Shown here: piece by piece, positions 17,134 to 25,083 of the stretch
Position numbering within the stretch: position 1 is the stretch's first letter
How the letters are laid out: each line of letters begins with the position of its first letter
Assembly: GCF_004297405.1 (NCBI RefSeq)
Contig: NZ_SCVC01000021.1
Span: 1-64,000 of the forward strand
From: Reyranella sp.
GTDB taxonomy: Bacteria > Pseudomonadota > Alphaproteobacteria > Reyranellales > Reyranellaceae
Direction: 5' to 3'
DNA: 64,000 nt
The notes under the pieces: model-generated
What the model saw: the letters and a program-made list of their open reading frames with translations, nothing else
Database searches by the model: none
Told to the model about the DNA's origin: nothing
Made by a program: the position numbers and the translations under genes

Positions 17134-17205
17134 GGTGGTGGCCGGCGATGTGATGGCCGGTTTAAACCGCCACCACGGCCGGTCCCGAAAGGGGCCGGTT
17201 TCATT
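17134..17205 (+). other. Structured intergenic element with repeated GGCCGG hairpins (possible small RNA or terminator)
   Basis: GTGGTGGC (17135-17142) pairs perfectly with GCCACCAC (17169-17176), enclosing a CGGC/GCCG stem. A second hairpin, CCGGTCCC-GAAA-GGGGCCGG (17179-17198, one G-U pair), follows and ends in TTTCATTTT on the plus strand. GGCCGG occurs four times. No protein-coding frame is apparent. On the plus strand it looks like a terminated small RNA; on the minus strand it is 17 bases past the monooxygenase stop and could stop or protect that transcript. Confidence 0.4.
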
Positions 17206-17214
17206 TTGTGGTCG

Positions 17215-18468
17215 TCACGCCGGACGCCCGGCGAGCTTGAGCAGCGTCTCGCGGTCCTGGGCGACGAGTTTCTTGTAGTCGCCGACGATCTTTTCGAGCT
17301 CGTCCGATGGCAGCACGCTTTCGAGATTGGTAAAGCCCTGTGGCGCGCGCTGCTCGACGATGTCGAGCATCACGTCGATGCCCTTGCGGCGGTTGCTTTC
17401 GACGATGCGCGCTGTCGGCGGCAGCCTCCGCTCTTCATAGCGCTTCAGCGCCGCTTCGGGGTCGTCACCGACGCTGAGTTCCTGCGAGATGGCTTCGCCA
17501 TCGAGGATCGCCTGCGACGCGCCGTTCGAGCCGATCGGGTACATCGGATGCGCTGCATCGCCCAGCAGCGTGATGCGGCCATGGTTCCAGCGCGGCAACG
17601 GATCGCGATCGACCATCGGGAATTCCAGGATCGTATGTGCGGTGCGAATCACCTCCGGCACATCGAGCCAGCCGAAATTCCAGTCGGCAAAGCGCGGCAG
17701 GAAGTCTTCCAGCTTGCCGGGCTTGTTCCAGTCCTCGCGCGAGGGCAGGGCGCCGTCGCCCATGTGCAGGTCGCAGATCCAGTTGATCAGCGCTTCGCCC
17801 CGTTCGGCATGCGCGCGGCTGATCGGATAGCAGACGAACTTCTGATTGTGATGGCCGGCCTGCACCATGGTCGCGCCGCCGAGATAAGGTTTGCCCACGG
17901 TGACGCCGCGCCACATCAGGATGCCCTGCCACTTGGGCGGCCCTTCGTTCGGATAGAAGTGTGCCCGTACGGCCGAATGGATGCCGTCGGCGCCAATCAG
18001 AAGGTCGGCTGTGGCTTCCTCGACAATGTGACCGTCACGATCGGCGAAATGCGCCGTGACCTTCGTTTGATCCTGTGCAAAATCCGCGATGCGCCGACCG
18101 AACTTGATGCGGTCCGCACCCAGCATCTGCTGCGCGGCGAGAAACAGGATCATCTGCAGTTCGCCGCGATGGATCGAGAATTGCGGCCACGGCAGTCCGG
18201 CATGTCGCCCGCGCGGATCGGCCCAGATCGTCTGGCCATGGCGATTGGCGTAGCGCAACTCGCGCGTCTCGATGGCCGTGGCCGCCAGCGCGGGCTCCAA
18301 CCCAAGGTTCGAGAGAATGCGCACAGCGCCGGCCTGGATGTTGATACCGACGCCCAAGGGCCGCATCTCAGTCACGGCCTCGAAGACGTGAACGTCGAAG
18401 CCGGCGCGATGCAGGCACATCGCTGCCGTCAGCCCGCCGATCCCGGCACCGGCGATGATGATCTTCAT
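17215..18468 (-). CDS. FAD-dependent aromatic-ring monooxygenase-like oxidoreductase
   Basis: 417 residues of the class A flavoprotein monooxygenase type. GAGIGGLTAAMCLHRAG at the N-terminus binds the ADP of FAD, LLIGADGIHSAVR is the DG motif contacting FAD and NADPH, and LLGDAAHPMYPIGSNGASQAILDG the ribityl-binding GD motif. It resembles the PhzS and 6-hydroxynicotinate monooxygenase group. The substrate is not predictable. It is 4 bases downstream of a DUF971 gene on the same strand, so probably in that operon. Confidence 0.9.
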   Translation of the reverse strand: MKIIIAGAGIGGLTAAMCLHRAGFDVHVFEAVTEMRPLGVGINIQAGAVRILSNLGLEPALAATAIETRELRYANRHGQTIWADPRGRHAGLPWPQFSIHRGELQMILFLAAQQMLGADRIKFGRRIADFAQDQTKVTAHFADRDGHIVEEATADLLIGADGIHSAVRAHFYPNEGPPKWQGILMWRGVTVGKPYLGGATMVQAGHHNQKFVCYPISRAHAERGEALINWICDLHMGDGALPSREDWNKPGKLEDFLPRFADWNFGWLDVPEVIRTAHTILEFPMVDRDPLPRWNHGRITLLGDAAHPMYPIGSNGASQAILDGEAISQELSVGDDPEAALKRYEERRLPPTARIVESNRRKGIDVMLDIVEQRAPQGFTNLESVLPSDELEKIVGDYKKLVAQDRETLLKLAGRPA

Positions 18469-18472
18469 CTAA

Positions 18473-18886
18473 TCAAGGGTCTCGGCTGAGGCCGCGATGG
18501 AGCAGGGCTGCCTGGTAGGCGGCCCAGCGTTCGGCGTGGGTTTCGCTGAGCTCGCGCAAGTACGCCCAGCTGTAGATGCCGCTGTCGTGCTTGTCGTCGA
18601 AGACGATGCGGATGGCATAGTGGCCGACCGCTTCGACGGCCGCGATCTTCACGTGACGGCGGCCGGAGACGATCTTCTTCTGGCTGGGGCCATGGCCCTG
18701 CACTTCCGCCGAAGGGCTTTCGACGCGCAGATATTCCGCCGTCAGCGAACAGGCGTGGCCGTCCGAGAAATCGATTTCAAGCCGACCCTCTTCCTTGAAG
18801 ACACGCAACTCGACCGGCCAGGGCGCCGTCGTCGATTCATAGCTGCCCCCGTCGGGAACGGCCTTGGGGAAGTTGTCGGCGGTCAT
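18473..18886 (-). CDS. DUF971 (gamma-butyrobetaine hydroxylase N-terminal-like) protein
   Basis: 137 residues. WPVELRVFKEEGRLEIDFSDGHACSLTAEYLRVESPSAEVQGHG and the ending YAIRIVFDDKHDSGIYSWAYLREL match DUF971, the domain also found at the N-terminus of gamma-butyrobetaine hydroxylases and in proteins near Fe-S cluster assembly genes. Stand-alone copies are common in proteobacteria and have no settled function. It lies between a Trm112-like gene (10 bases upstream) and the monooxygenase (4 bases downstream). Confidence 0.88.
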   Translation of the reverse strand: MTADNFPKAVPDGGSYESTTAPWPVELRVFKEEGRLEIDFSDGHACSLTAEYLRVESPSAEVQGHGPSQKKIVSGRRHVKIAAVEAVGHYAIRIVFDDKHDSGIYSWAYLRELSETHAERWAAYQAALLHRGLSRDP

Positions 18887-18896
18887 GGCCTGGCGC

Positions 18897-19115
18897 TCAC
18901 GGCACGTCGCGAATCTGGCGCGCTTCGCTCACCAGCATGATGGGAATGCCGTCGCGGATCGGATAGGCTAGGCCTGCCTTGCGGCTGATCAGTTCGCCGG
19001 CGGCCGCGTCGTATTCGAGCGGTCCATGCGTCGCCGGGCAGACAAGAATCTCCAGCAGCTTGGGGTCCACGCCGCCACGGCGCGGAGCTGCAGGTTCGTC
19101 CGATGGAGGGCTCAT
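18897..19115 (-). CDS. Trm112 family small protein
   Basis: 72 residues with the Trm112/UPF0434 core [47 protein letters not shown]. In eukaryotes Trm112 activates several methyltransferases; bacterial members are small relatives of unproven role. Only one Cys of the zinc-binding set (CPATHG, His in place of the second Cys) remains, so zinc binding may be lost. It is in the same run as DUF971 and the LON-domain gene. Confidence 0.88.
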   Translation of the reverse strand: MSPPSDEPAAPRRGGVDPKLLEILVCPATHGPLEYDAAAGELISRKAGLAYPIRDGIPIMLVSEARQIRDVP

Positions 19116-19178
19116 CGTGCGCTGCTTTCCTTGGGTCTTTATGACGGCCGTTATAGCATGCCCGCGGGCGGGCTGCTC

Positions 19179-19892
19179 TCAATTGGTCCGGCGCGGCGGC
19201 GTGTCGGAAGGCTGGCCGAACGCGTTCATTTCCAGAAAGGCGAGCAGCAGCTTGGCGCGCGCCGAGCTGTCGGCGGCTTCGAGTAATGCCTGCTTCTCGG
19301 CCGGCCCGAAGGGCAGCACCATCGAGAGCGAAGTCACCAGATTGGCATCGGCTGCCTGCTTGACCGCATCCCAGTCGGTCGAGAGGTTGCGCGAGCGGAA
19401 GAAGGCGGCGAGAGCCGCCATCAGGCGCTCGCGATCCAGCTCGACCAGCTCGTCGGCATGGTCGAGGTCGGCGCGATAGGGCGAGAACACGGAAGAAACC
19501 CGGCGATAGCCGCCCTGGGCAGGCTCGAGTTCGCGCACGATCTCGAAACGGCACACGCCGGCCAAGGCCAACAGCAGGCGGCCATCCTCGGTTTCGTTGA
19601 AGCTGACGATGCGTCCGGCGCAGCCCACTTTGTGCACCTTGGGCGCGCCGTCGTTGGTCGGCATCCCGTCGCCAGCGAAGCCGCCGGGTTGCTGGGGCTG
19701 CACCATGCCGATCATGCGATGGCCCGCCAGCGCGTCGAAGACCATCGCGAGATAGCGCGGCTCGAACACATTGAGCGGCAAGCGGCCGCCGGGCAGCAGC
19801 AGCACGCCCGACAGCGGGAAGATCGGCAGCGTCTCGGGGAGCTGCTCGAAGGACAGGTCGAAGGGATTGCGAACCGGGGCGCTGTCGCTCAT
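19179..19892 (-). CDS. LON peptidase substrate-binding domain protein
   Basis: 237 residues, beginning MSDSAPVRNPFDLSFEQLPETLPIFPLSGVLLLPGGRLPLNVFEPRYLAMV, the PUA-like N-terminal domain of Lon protease without the ATPase and peptidase parts. A helical C-terminal region (DWDAVKQAADANLVTSLSMVLPFGPAEKQALLEA) matches the equivalent Lon segment. Free-standing copies are widespread and may bind or present substrates. The start at 19892 matches the family beginning. It is 16 bases after the thioredoxin-TPR gene, a frequent alphaproteobacterial pairing. Confidence 0.92.
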   Translation of the reverse strand: MSDSAPVRNPFDLSFEQLPETLPIFPLSGVLLLPGGRLPLNVFEPRYLAMVFDALAGHRMIGMVQPQQPGGFAGDGMPTNDGAPKVHKVGCAGRIVSFNETEDGRLLLALAGVCRFEIVRELEPAQGGYRRVSSVFSPYRADLDHADELVELDRERLMAALAAFFRSRNLSTDWDAVKQAADANLVTSLSMVLPFGPAEKQALLEAADSSARAKLLLAFLEMNAFGQPSDTPPRRTN

Positions 19893-19908
19893 CGGTCGCG
19901 TACGATCC

Positions 19909-20844
19909 TCAGGAGAACAGGATGGTCGACAGCCGCTTGCGGCCATCGACGGAAATCGGATCGGTGAAGCCCAGCGCCTCGAAGAATTTCAGCAGCTGCT
20001 GGCGCGCGGCGGCCTCGTTCCAGTTGCGGTCGGCCTTGATCATGGCAAGCAGCTCGTCGACGGCTTTCTGCTTCTGGTTGCCGGCCCAATAGGCCATGGC
20101 GAGGTCGAGGCGGCTCTGGAAATCCTTGGGATCGGCGGCAGCCTTTGCCTTGAGGTCGCCGATCGGGCCCGCTTCCTTGGCCTTCTCCGCGAGATCGATG
20201 GCGGCCTGAACCGCCACGACATCGGCACTGGTGCGTTCCTTGGCGGGAATCTGCTCAAGCAATTCCTTCGCCTGCTCGAGATCGCCGAGCGAGACCTGGT
20301 AGCGGGCAAGACCCGCCAGCGCGGGCACGTTCGTGGGCTCCACTCCCAGGATCTCACTGTAGATCTGCGCCGCGGTTTCCATGTCGTTCTGCGCGACAGC
20401 GGCCTTCGCCTGTTCGAGCAGTTCGGCGATCTCATTGGCATTGCCGTCCGCTCCGGGCGCGCCACCGGCCGCCTGTATCAGGCGATCGACGAACTGCTTC
20501 ACCTGGCTTTCCGGCACGGCGCCCATGAAGCCGTCGACCGGCCGGCCGCCGAAGAAGGCATAGACCGCCGGGATCGACTGGATGCGCAGCTGCTGGGCCA
20601 GCATCTGGTTCTTGTCGATGTCGATCTTGACCAGCTTCACCGCGCCTTTGGCTTCTTTGACCACCTTCTCGATGATCGGCTGCAGCGTCTTGCAGGGTCC
20701 GCACCACGGCGCCCAGAAGTCGACGATCACCGGAACCGTGCGCGAGGTTTCGAGCACGTCCTTGGCGAACTTGGTCTGGTCGCTGTCCTTGATCAGATCG
20801 GCGGGGGCAGCCTGCGGCGCGGCGCCCTTCAGCATCGTTTCCAT
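19909..20844 (-). CDS. Thioredoxin-TPR co-chaperone (CnoX/YbbN-like)
   Basis: 311 residues. A thioredoxin domain (about residues 15-125) with active site WAPWCGPCKTLQP keeps both redox cysteines, unlike E. coli CnoX (SXXC). It is followed by a TPR-like helical region and the C-terminal segment AMAYWAGNQKQKAVDELLAMIKADRNWNEAAARQQLLKFFEALG typical of the YbbN family. CnoX protects proteins under oxidative stress and hands them to GroEL or DnaK. The ATG at 20844 follows GAGGACCT and was preferred to an upstream ATG. First gene of the run through the LON-domain protein. Confidence 0.93.
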   Translation of the reverse strand: METMLKGAAPQAAPADLIKDSDQTKFAKDVLETSRTVPVIVDFWAPWCGPCKTLQPIIEKVVKEAKGAVKLVKIDIDKNQMLAQQLRIQSIPAVYAFFGGRPVDGFMGAVPESQVKQFVDRLIQAAGGAPGADGNANEIAELLEQAKAAVAQNDMETAAQIYSEILGVEPTNVPALAGLARYQVSLGDLEQAKELLEQIPAKERTSADVVAVQAAIDLAEKAKEAGPIGDLKAKAAADPKDFQSRLDLAMAYWAGNQKQKAVDELLAMIKADRNWNEAAARQQLLKFFEALGFTDPISVDGRKRLSTILFS

Positions 20845-20939
20845 AGGTCCTCGGACGGGGGAATTTGTGTTGTCCGCAATGTGGCCTCCGCTCCCCATCG
20901 GCGCAAGGGGGCCTCAAACAGGGGTAAGCGGGAGCGGAA

Positions 20940-21272
20940 TCAGCCGCGAATCTGGTGTTTCATCAGCTCATCGCCGAGTCGGCCGGTCAGGAATAGGCCG
21001 CACATGCGATAATCGCTGATCAGCGACCAGAACGGCGCCTGGAAGGTCGCCGGCTTGTTCTTCTCGATGAAGAAGTGGCCGAACCAGGCCGGGCCGTAGC
21101 CGAAGAACGGAACCGCGATCAGCCACCACCAGCTCTGGGTGGCGATAGCCCAGATCAGGACGACAGCCGAGGCGATGGTGCCGAAATAATGCACGACGCG
21201 CGTCGCTGGCTTGGCGTGTTCCCGAAGGTAGAACGGCCAGAACTCGGCGTAGGTCTGGAAGCGCGCGGCCAT
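20940..21272 (-). CDS. Mpo1-like / DUF962 membrane protein
   Basis: 110 residues with two or three hydrophobic segments ([25 protein letters not shown]). [28 protein letters not shown] and [19 protein letters not shown] carry the conserved histidines ([15 protein letters not shown]) of DUF962. The yeast relative Mpo1 is an Fe(II) dioxygenase shortening 2-hydroxy fatty acids, so a similar lipid role is possible here. It stands between the thioredoxin-TPR gene and the CoA-transferase pair. Confidence 0.85.
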   Translation of the reverse strand: MAARFQTYAEFWPFYLREHAKPATRVVHYFGTIASAVVLIWAIATQSWWWLIAVPFFGYGPAWFGHFFIEKNKPATFQAPFWSLISDYRMCGLFLTGRLGDELMKHQIRG

Positions 21273-21294
21273 GAGCCCAGTTTAGCGCAAAGTC

Positions 21295-22533
21295 CTAGCC
21301 TAGGGCGCCTGCCTTTTTGAGGGCCGCGATCTCGGCCTCGTCGAAACCGGTTTCGCGCAGGATTTCGTCGTTGTGCTGGCCGACCGCGGGCGGCGGGCCG
21401 GCGGGACGGGGCCGGGCAAAACCCAGGCGGATCGGATTGTTCACCGTGCGCGGGATCTCGGGGTTGGTCGTGTCGGCGAAGATGCCGGCATGCTCTGCCT
21501 GCTCGTCGCCGATCACGTCGACCAGACGTCCGATGACGCCGAAAGGAATGCCGGTGCTGGCTAGCGCCTGCTCCCATTCCGCGTAGGTCCGGGTGGCAAA
21601 GATCGACGCCAGCTCGGCCCCCAGCTCGAGGGCATGGGCGCGGCGCTCGGGGCGTCCGGCATAGCGCGCATCGGCCAACAGGTCCGGCCGCTTGATGACT
21701 GCGCAGAATTTCTCCCAGAGACGATCGTCGCGCACCATGAGGAGCTGCAACCAGCGATCGTCCTTGGTGCGATAGAGGTTGGTGAGGGCGTTGCGCGGCT
21801 TGTCGGGTGGCTGGCGCGGCGGCAGCTTGGCGCCGATCACCGCTCCAGCGGCGGACGTGCCGTTGGCCCAGACGCCATTGGCATAGAGCGACGTGCCGAC
21901 CCAGCCGCCCTTGCCGGTCTGGTCGCGTCGCCGCAGCCCCAGCAGGATCGCGGCCACCAGGGTCATCGCCGTGGCGCGATCGCCTTGGGCGGGCAGTGAC
22001 AGGCCAGGCGGACCGTCTTCATAGCGGGCGGAATCGAGGATGCCCGAACGGCCGAAATAGGCGGTGATGTCGAAGCCGGGGCGGTCGCGATCAGGGCCGC
22101 TCTCGCCGTAGCCGGTCAGCGAACAATAGACGAGGCGCGGGTTGATCGGTTCGATGTCTTCCCAGCGCAGCCGCAGCCGTTCACGTGCGGGTGGCGGGAA
22201 ATTGACGATCAGCACGTCGGCTTTCTGCAGCAGGCGATCGAGGATCGTGCGGGCGTCGTCGTTCTTGAGATCGAGCGCGATCGAGCGCTTGTGGCGGCCG
22301 TCGAGCTGCCAGGGGAAGTTCCGGTCGTCCGGCGGATCGCTTTGGGGGTAGCTCGCGTTGCGGTAGCTGTTGCGGTGCGGGTCGCCCTCGACGGGCGGCT
22401 CGACCTTGATCACGTCGGCGCCGAAATCGGCCAGCGCCACCGCCGCGGCGGGGGCCGCGATGAACGAGCTGATGTCGAGGACGCGGAGGCCAGCGAGCGG
22501 CAGCGGTTCTTCGTTACTGGCGTCTTCGCTCAT
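21295..22533 (-). CDS. CaiB/BaiF family CoA-transferase (second of a tandem pair)
   Basis: 412 residues of the class III CoA-transferase family, moving CoA between carboxylic acids. LAGLRVLDISSFIAAPAAAVALADFGADVIKVEPP is the diagnostic N-terminus, and GYGESGPDRDRPGFD contains the region of the catalytic Asp. It overlaps the preceding paralogue by 4 bases (ATGA), so translation is coupled. The two proteins share most motifs, including YRTKDDRW, but differ in the acyl-pocket region (GTSLYANGVWANGTSAAG here). The acyl-CoA substrates are unknown. Confidence 0.92.
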   Translation of the reverse strand: MSEDASNEEPLPLAGLRVLDISSFIAAPAAAVALADFGADVIKVEPPVEGDPHRNSYRNASYPQSDPPDDRNFPWQLDGRHKRSIALDLKNDDARTILDRLLQKADVLIVNFPPPARERLRLRWEDIEPINPRLVYCSLTGYGESGPDRDRPGFDITAYFGRSGILDSARYEDGPPGLSLPAQGDRATAMTLVAAILLGLRRRDQTGKGGWVGTSLYANGVWANGTSAAGAVIGAKLPPRQPPDKPRNALTNLYRTKDDRWLQLLMVRDDRLWEKFCAVIKRPDLLADARYAGRPERRAHALELGAELASIFATRTYAEWEQALASTGIPFGVIGRLVDVIGDEQAEHAGIFADTTNPEIPRTVNNPIRLGFARPRPAGPPPAVGQHNDEILRETGFDEAEIAALKKAGALG

Positions 22534-23741
22534 CTCACCGCGCCCGTCGATCGCAGGCCGGCGATCTCATCCGTCGAGAGGCCGATCTCACCCAGGATTT
22601 CATCGGTGTGCTGACCGAGCGTCGGGGCGGCATGAGCGATCCGTTGTTCCGCGAAGCTCACGCGGATTGGATTGGCGAGCGTGCGCGGCATCGCGGGAAT
22701 GGCGGTCTCGACCACGGCGCCGGCATGGACCGCCTGCTCGTCGTCGGGAATATCCTGTGGCCGACTGATGACACCGAACGTGATCTCGTGGGCGGCCAGC
22801 GCCTTGCGCCAATGTTCGTAGGGCTGGGTGGCGAAGGTCTCGCTGAAGATCGCGGCAAGCTCGGCCGAGCGCTGCCGCCGTTCGCTGATCTCGACGAAGC
22901 GTGGATCGTCGAGCAGCTCCGGCTTCTCCAATGCACGGCAGAGCGGCGCCCAGAGCTTGTCTTCGCGCACGATGGTGAGCTGGATCCAGCGATCGTCCTT
23001 GGTGCGGTAGATGTTGCCCAGTGCGGTGCGCGGACGTTCCGGTGGCGGGCGCGGCGGCAGGAAAGCGCCGACCAACGCGGCCTGGGCGATCACGCCGCAC
23101 GACCACAGGCCGTTGCCCAGCAGCGACGTGCCGACCCAGGAGCCTTCGCCGGTCTTCATGCGATGGACTAGCGCCAGCAGGATCGAGGAGACGAGGGTCA
23201 TCGCCGTCGCGCGGTCGCCCTGCGCCGGTACGGGCACGCCCGGCGGGCCGCCTTCGTAGCGCTGCGCATCGAGCAGGCCGGAGCGCGCGAAGTAGGCGGT
23301 GACGTCGAAGCCCGGCCGGTCGCGATCGGGGCCGGTTTCACCGTAACCCGTCAGCGAGGCGTAGATCAGCTTCGGGTTGACCTTCTTCATGTCCTCGTAG
23401 GTGAGCTTCAACTTGTCGCGCACCGGCGGCGGGAAGTTGCAGATCACGATGTCGGAGACGGCGAGCAGCCGGTCGAGCGCGGCACGCGCAGCGGGCTGCT
23501 TGAGGTCGAGCGCCAGGGAGCGCTTGTTGCGCGAGTCCATCTGCCAGGGGTAGTCGACGTCCGCCTTCGGGTAGTTGGCCGAGTCGTGCATGATCTTGCG
23601 GTTGGCGTCGCCGTCCGGCCCCTCGATCTTGATCACGTCGGCGCCCCAGTCGCCCAGCACGACGGCCGCTGCGGGGGCTGCGATGAACGAGCTGATATCC
23701 AGTACGCGCAATCCTGCGAGTGGCAGGCCTGTCTCGGTCAT
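22530..23741 (-). CDS. CaiB/BaiF family CoA-transferase (first of a tandem pair)
   Basis: 403 residues from the ATG at 23741, which follows GGGAGA and matches the family start TGLPLAGLRVLDISSFIAAP. A longer reading of 469 residues is open but lacks support. GYGETGPDRDRPGFD marks the catalytic Asp region, and GTSLLGNGLWSCG the variable pocket. It is a clear paralogue of the downstream gene and may either form a heteromer with it or be a recent duplication with altered substrate. It diverges from asd. Confidence 0.92.
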   Translation of the reverse strand: MTETGLPLAGLRVLDISSFIAAPAAAVVLGDWGADVIKIEGPDGDANRKIMHDSANYPKADVDYPWQMDSRNKRSLALDLKQPAARAALDRLLAVSDIVICNFPPPVRDKLKLTYEDMKKVNPKLIYASLTGYGETGPDRDRPGFDVTAYFARSGLLDAQRYEGGPPGVPVPAQGDRATAMTLVSSILLALVHRMKTGEGSWVGTSLLGNGLWSCGVIAQAALVGAFLPPRPPPERPRTALGNIYRTKDDRWIQLTIVREDKLWAPLCRALEKPELLDDPRFVEISERRQRSAELAAIFSETFATQPYEHWRKALAAHEITFGVISRPQDIPDDEQAVHAGAVVETAIPAMPRTLANPIRVSFAEQRIAHAAPTLGQHTDEILGEIGLSTDEIAGLRSTGAVR

Positions 23742-23860
23742 TGAATCTCCCTTTCGCGCCGATATGGGCGTGGGGCCTCGGTCGCCGTCAAGGCTGGCCG
23801 TCGACAGGGTTTCGTAGATCGGCCAGATGCCGCAACAAACCGCTGTTTTCGGCGGTTTCC

Positions 23861-23889
23861 TTGCAAAAGGGGGACTCGGCGCGTATCTC
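23861..23889 (+). promoter_or_regulatory. Candidate promoter for asd
   Basis: TTGCAA (23861-23866), a 17-base spacer and TATCTC (23884-23889) lie about 50 bases before the asd start. Each hexamer matches the sigma-70 consensus at four positions. Confidence 0.35.
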
Positions 23890-23937
23890 CCTCTGTCCTT
23901 CCAATCAGAGGAGCGCGCACACAAAGCGCATAAAGTC

Positions 23938-24951
23938 ATGGGCTACAGAGTCGCCGTCGTCGGCGCGACCGGAAATGTTGGTCGCGAAATGTTGCAGATC
24001 CTGGCCGAGAGAAACTTCCCGGCTGATGACGTTGTTGCGTTGGCGTCCGCCCGTTCGGTCGGCGCGCAGGCTTCGTTCGGCGACAAATCGATCCTTAAAG
24101 TCCAGGACCTCGCGAAATTCGACTTCAAGGGCATCGACATCGTGTTGAGCTCGCCGGGCGCCAAGGTGTCGGCTGAGCACAGCCCGCGCGCGGCCAAGGC
24201 CGGCGCCGTGGTGATCGACAACACGTCCTTCTGGCGCATGGACCCCGACGTGCCGCTGGTCGTGCCCGAGGTCAACGCCCAGGCGATCGCCGGCTACAAG
24301 GGCCGCGGCATCATCGCCAATCCGAACTGCTCGACCATCCAGATGGTGGTCGCGCTGAAGCCGATCCACGAAGCCGCCGGCATCAAGCGCGTCGTCGTGT
24401 CGACCTATCAGTCGACGTCGGGCGCCGGCAAGGAAGCGATGGACGAGCTTGTCAGCCAGACCAAGAGCTTCTTCGTCAACCAGACGCTCGACCCCGTGAA
24501 GTTCACGAAGAACATCGCCTTCAACGTCATTCCCCAGATCGACGTCTTCATGGAAGACGGCTCGACCAAGGAAGAGTGGAAGATGGTGGCCGAGACCAAG
24601 AAGATCCTCGACCCCAAGATCAAGGTTCACGCGACCTGCGTGCGCGTGCCGACCTTCGTCGGCCATGCCGAGGCCATCAACGTCGAGCTTGAGAAGCCGC
24701 TCGACGAGGTCGAGGCGCGGCGCCTGCTCGCGGCCGCTCCTGGCGTGCTCGTCGTCGACCGCCGCGAGCCGGGCGGTTACGTGACGCCGAAGGAGATTAC
24801 CGGCCAGGACGGCGTCTTCGTAAGCCGCGTGCGTGTCGATCCGACCGTCGATAACGGCCTGTCGATGTGGGTGGTCAGCGACAATCTGCGCAAGGGCGCG
24901 GCGCTGAACGCCGTCCAGATCGCCGAGGAACTGATCAAAGGCTATATCTAG
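23938..24951 (+). CDS. asd: Aspartate-semialdehyde dehydrogenase
   Basis: 337 residues. The enzyme reduces aspartyl phosphate to aspartate semialdehyde with NADPH, feeding lysine/diaminopimelate, threonine and methionine synthesis. VAVVGATGNVGREMLQ binds NADP, Cys131 in IIANPNCSTIQMV is the catalytic thiol, and HATCVRVPTFVGHAE contains the substrate-binding Arg and catalytic His. The start at 23938 fits homologues, although the best Shine-Dalgarno sequence (AGAGGAG) is 24 bases upstream, further than usual; an upstream in-frame ATG at 23827 is less likely. An intrinsic terminator follows. Confidence 0.96.
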   Translation: MGYRVAVVGATGNVGREMLQILAERNFPADDVVALASARSVGAQASFGDKSILKVQDLAKFDFKGIDIVLSSPGAKVSAEHSPRAAKAGAVVIDNTSFWRMDPDVPLVVPEVNAQAIAGYKGRGIIANPNCSTIQMVVALKPIHEAAGIKRVVVSTYQSTSGAGKEAMDELVSQTKSFFVNQTLDPVKFTKNIAFNVIPQIDVFMEDGSTKEEWKMVAETKKILDPKIKVHATCVRVPTFVGHAEAINVELEKPLDEVEARRLLAAAPGVLVVDRREPGGYVTPKEITGQDGVFVSRVRVDPTVDNGLSMWVVSDNLRKGAALNAVQIAEELIKGYI

Positions 24952-24981
24952 CTGCGATCGTCCGCTTTTCCGGACATTGAA

Positions 24982-25015
24982 ACGGCGCGGAACCTTCGGG
25001 ACCGCGCCGTTTTTC
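24982..25015 (+). terminator. Intrinsic terminator of asd
   Basis: ACGGCGCGG and CCGCGCCGT form a 9-bp perfect stem, with further pairing possible around a TTCG loop, followed by TTTTTCT. It is 30 bases past the asd stop. Confidence 0.85.
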
Positions 25016-25083
25016 TATGGGCCCGCAGATGTTTAAGATGACGGGCTGATGTAGGATACGTTGCTCCCGTACGAGCGAGTGCC

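Noticed and set aside
16576..18489. 637-codon plus-strand frame over the murJ leader and monooxygenase
   Set aside because: It is antisense to two well-supported minus-strand features and shows no domain or ribosome site.
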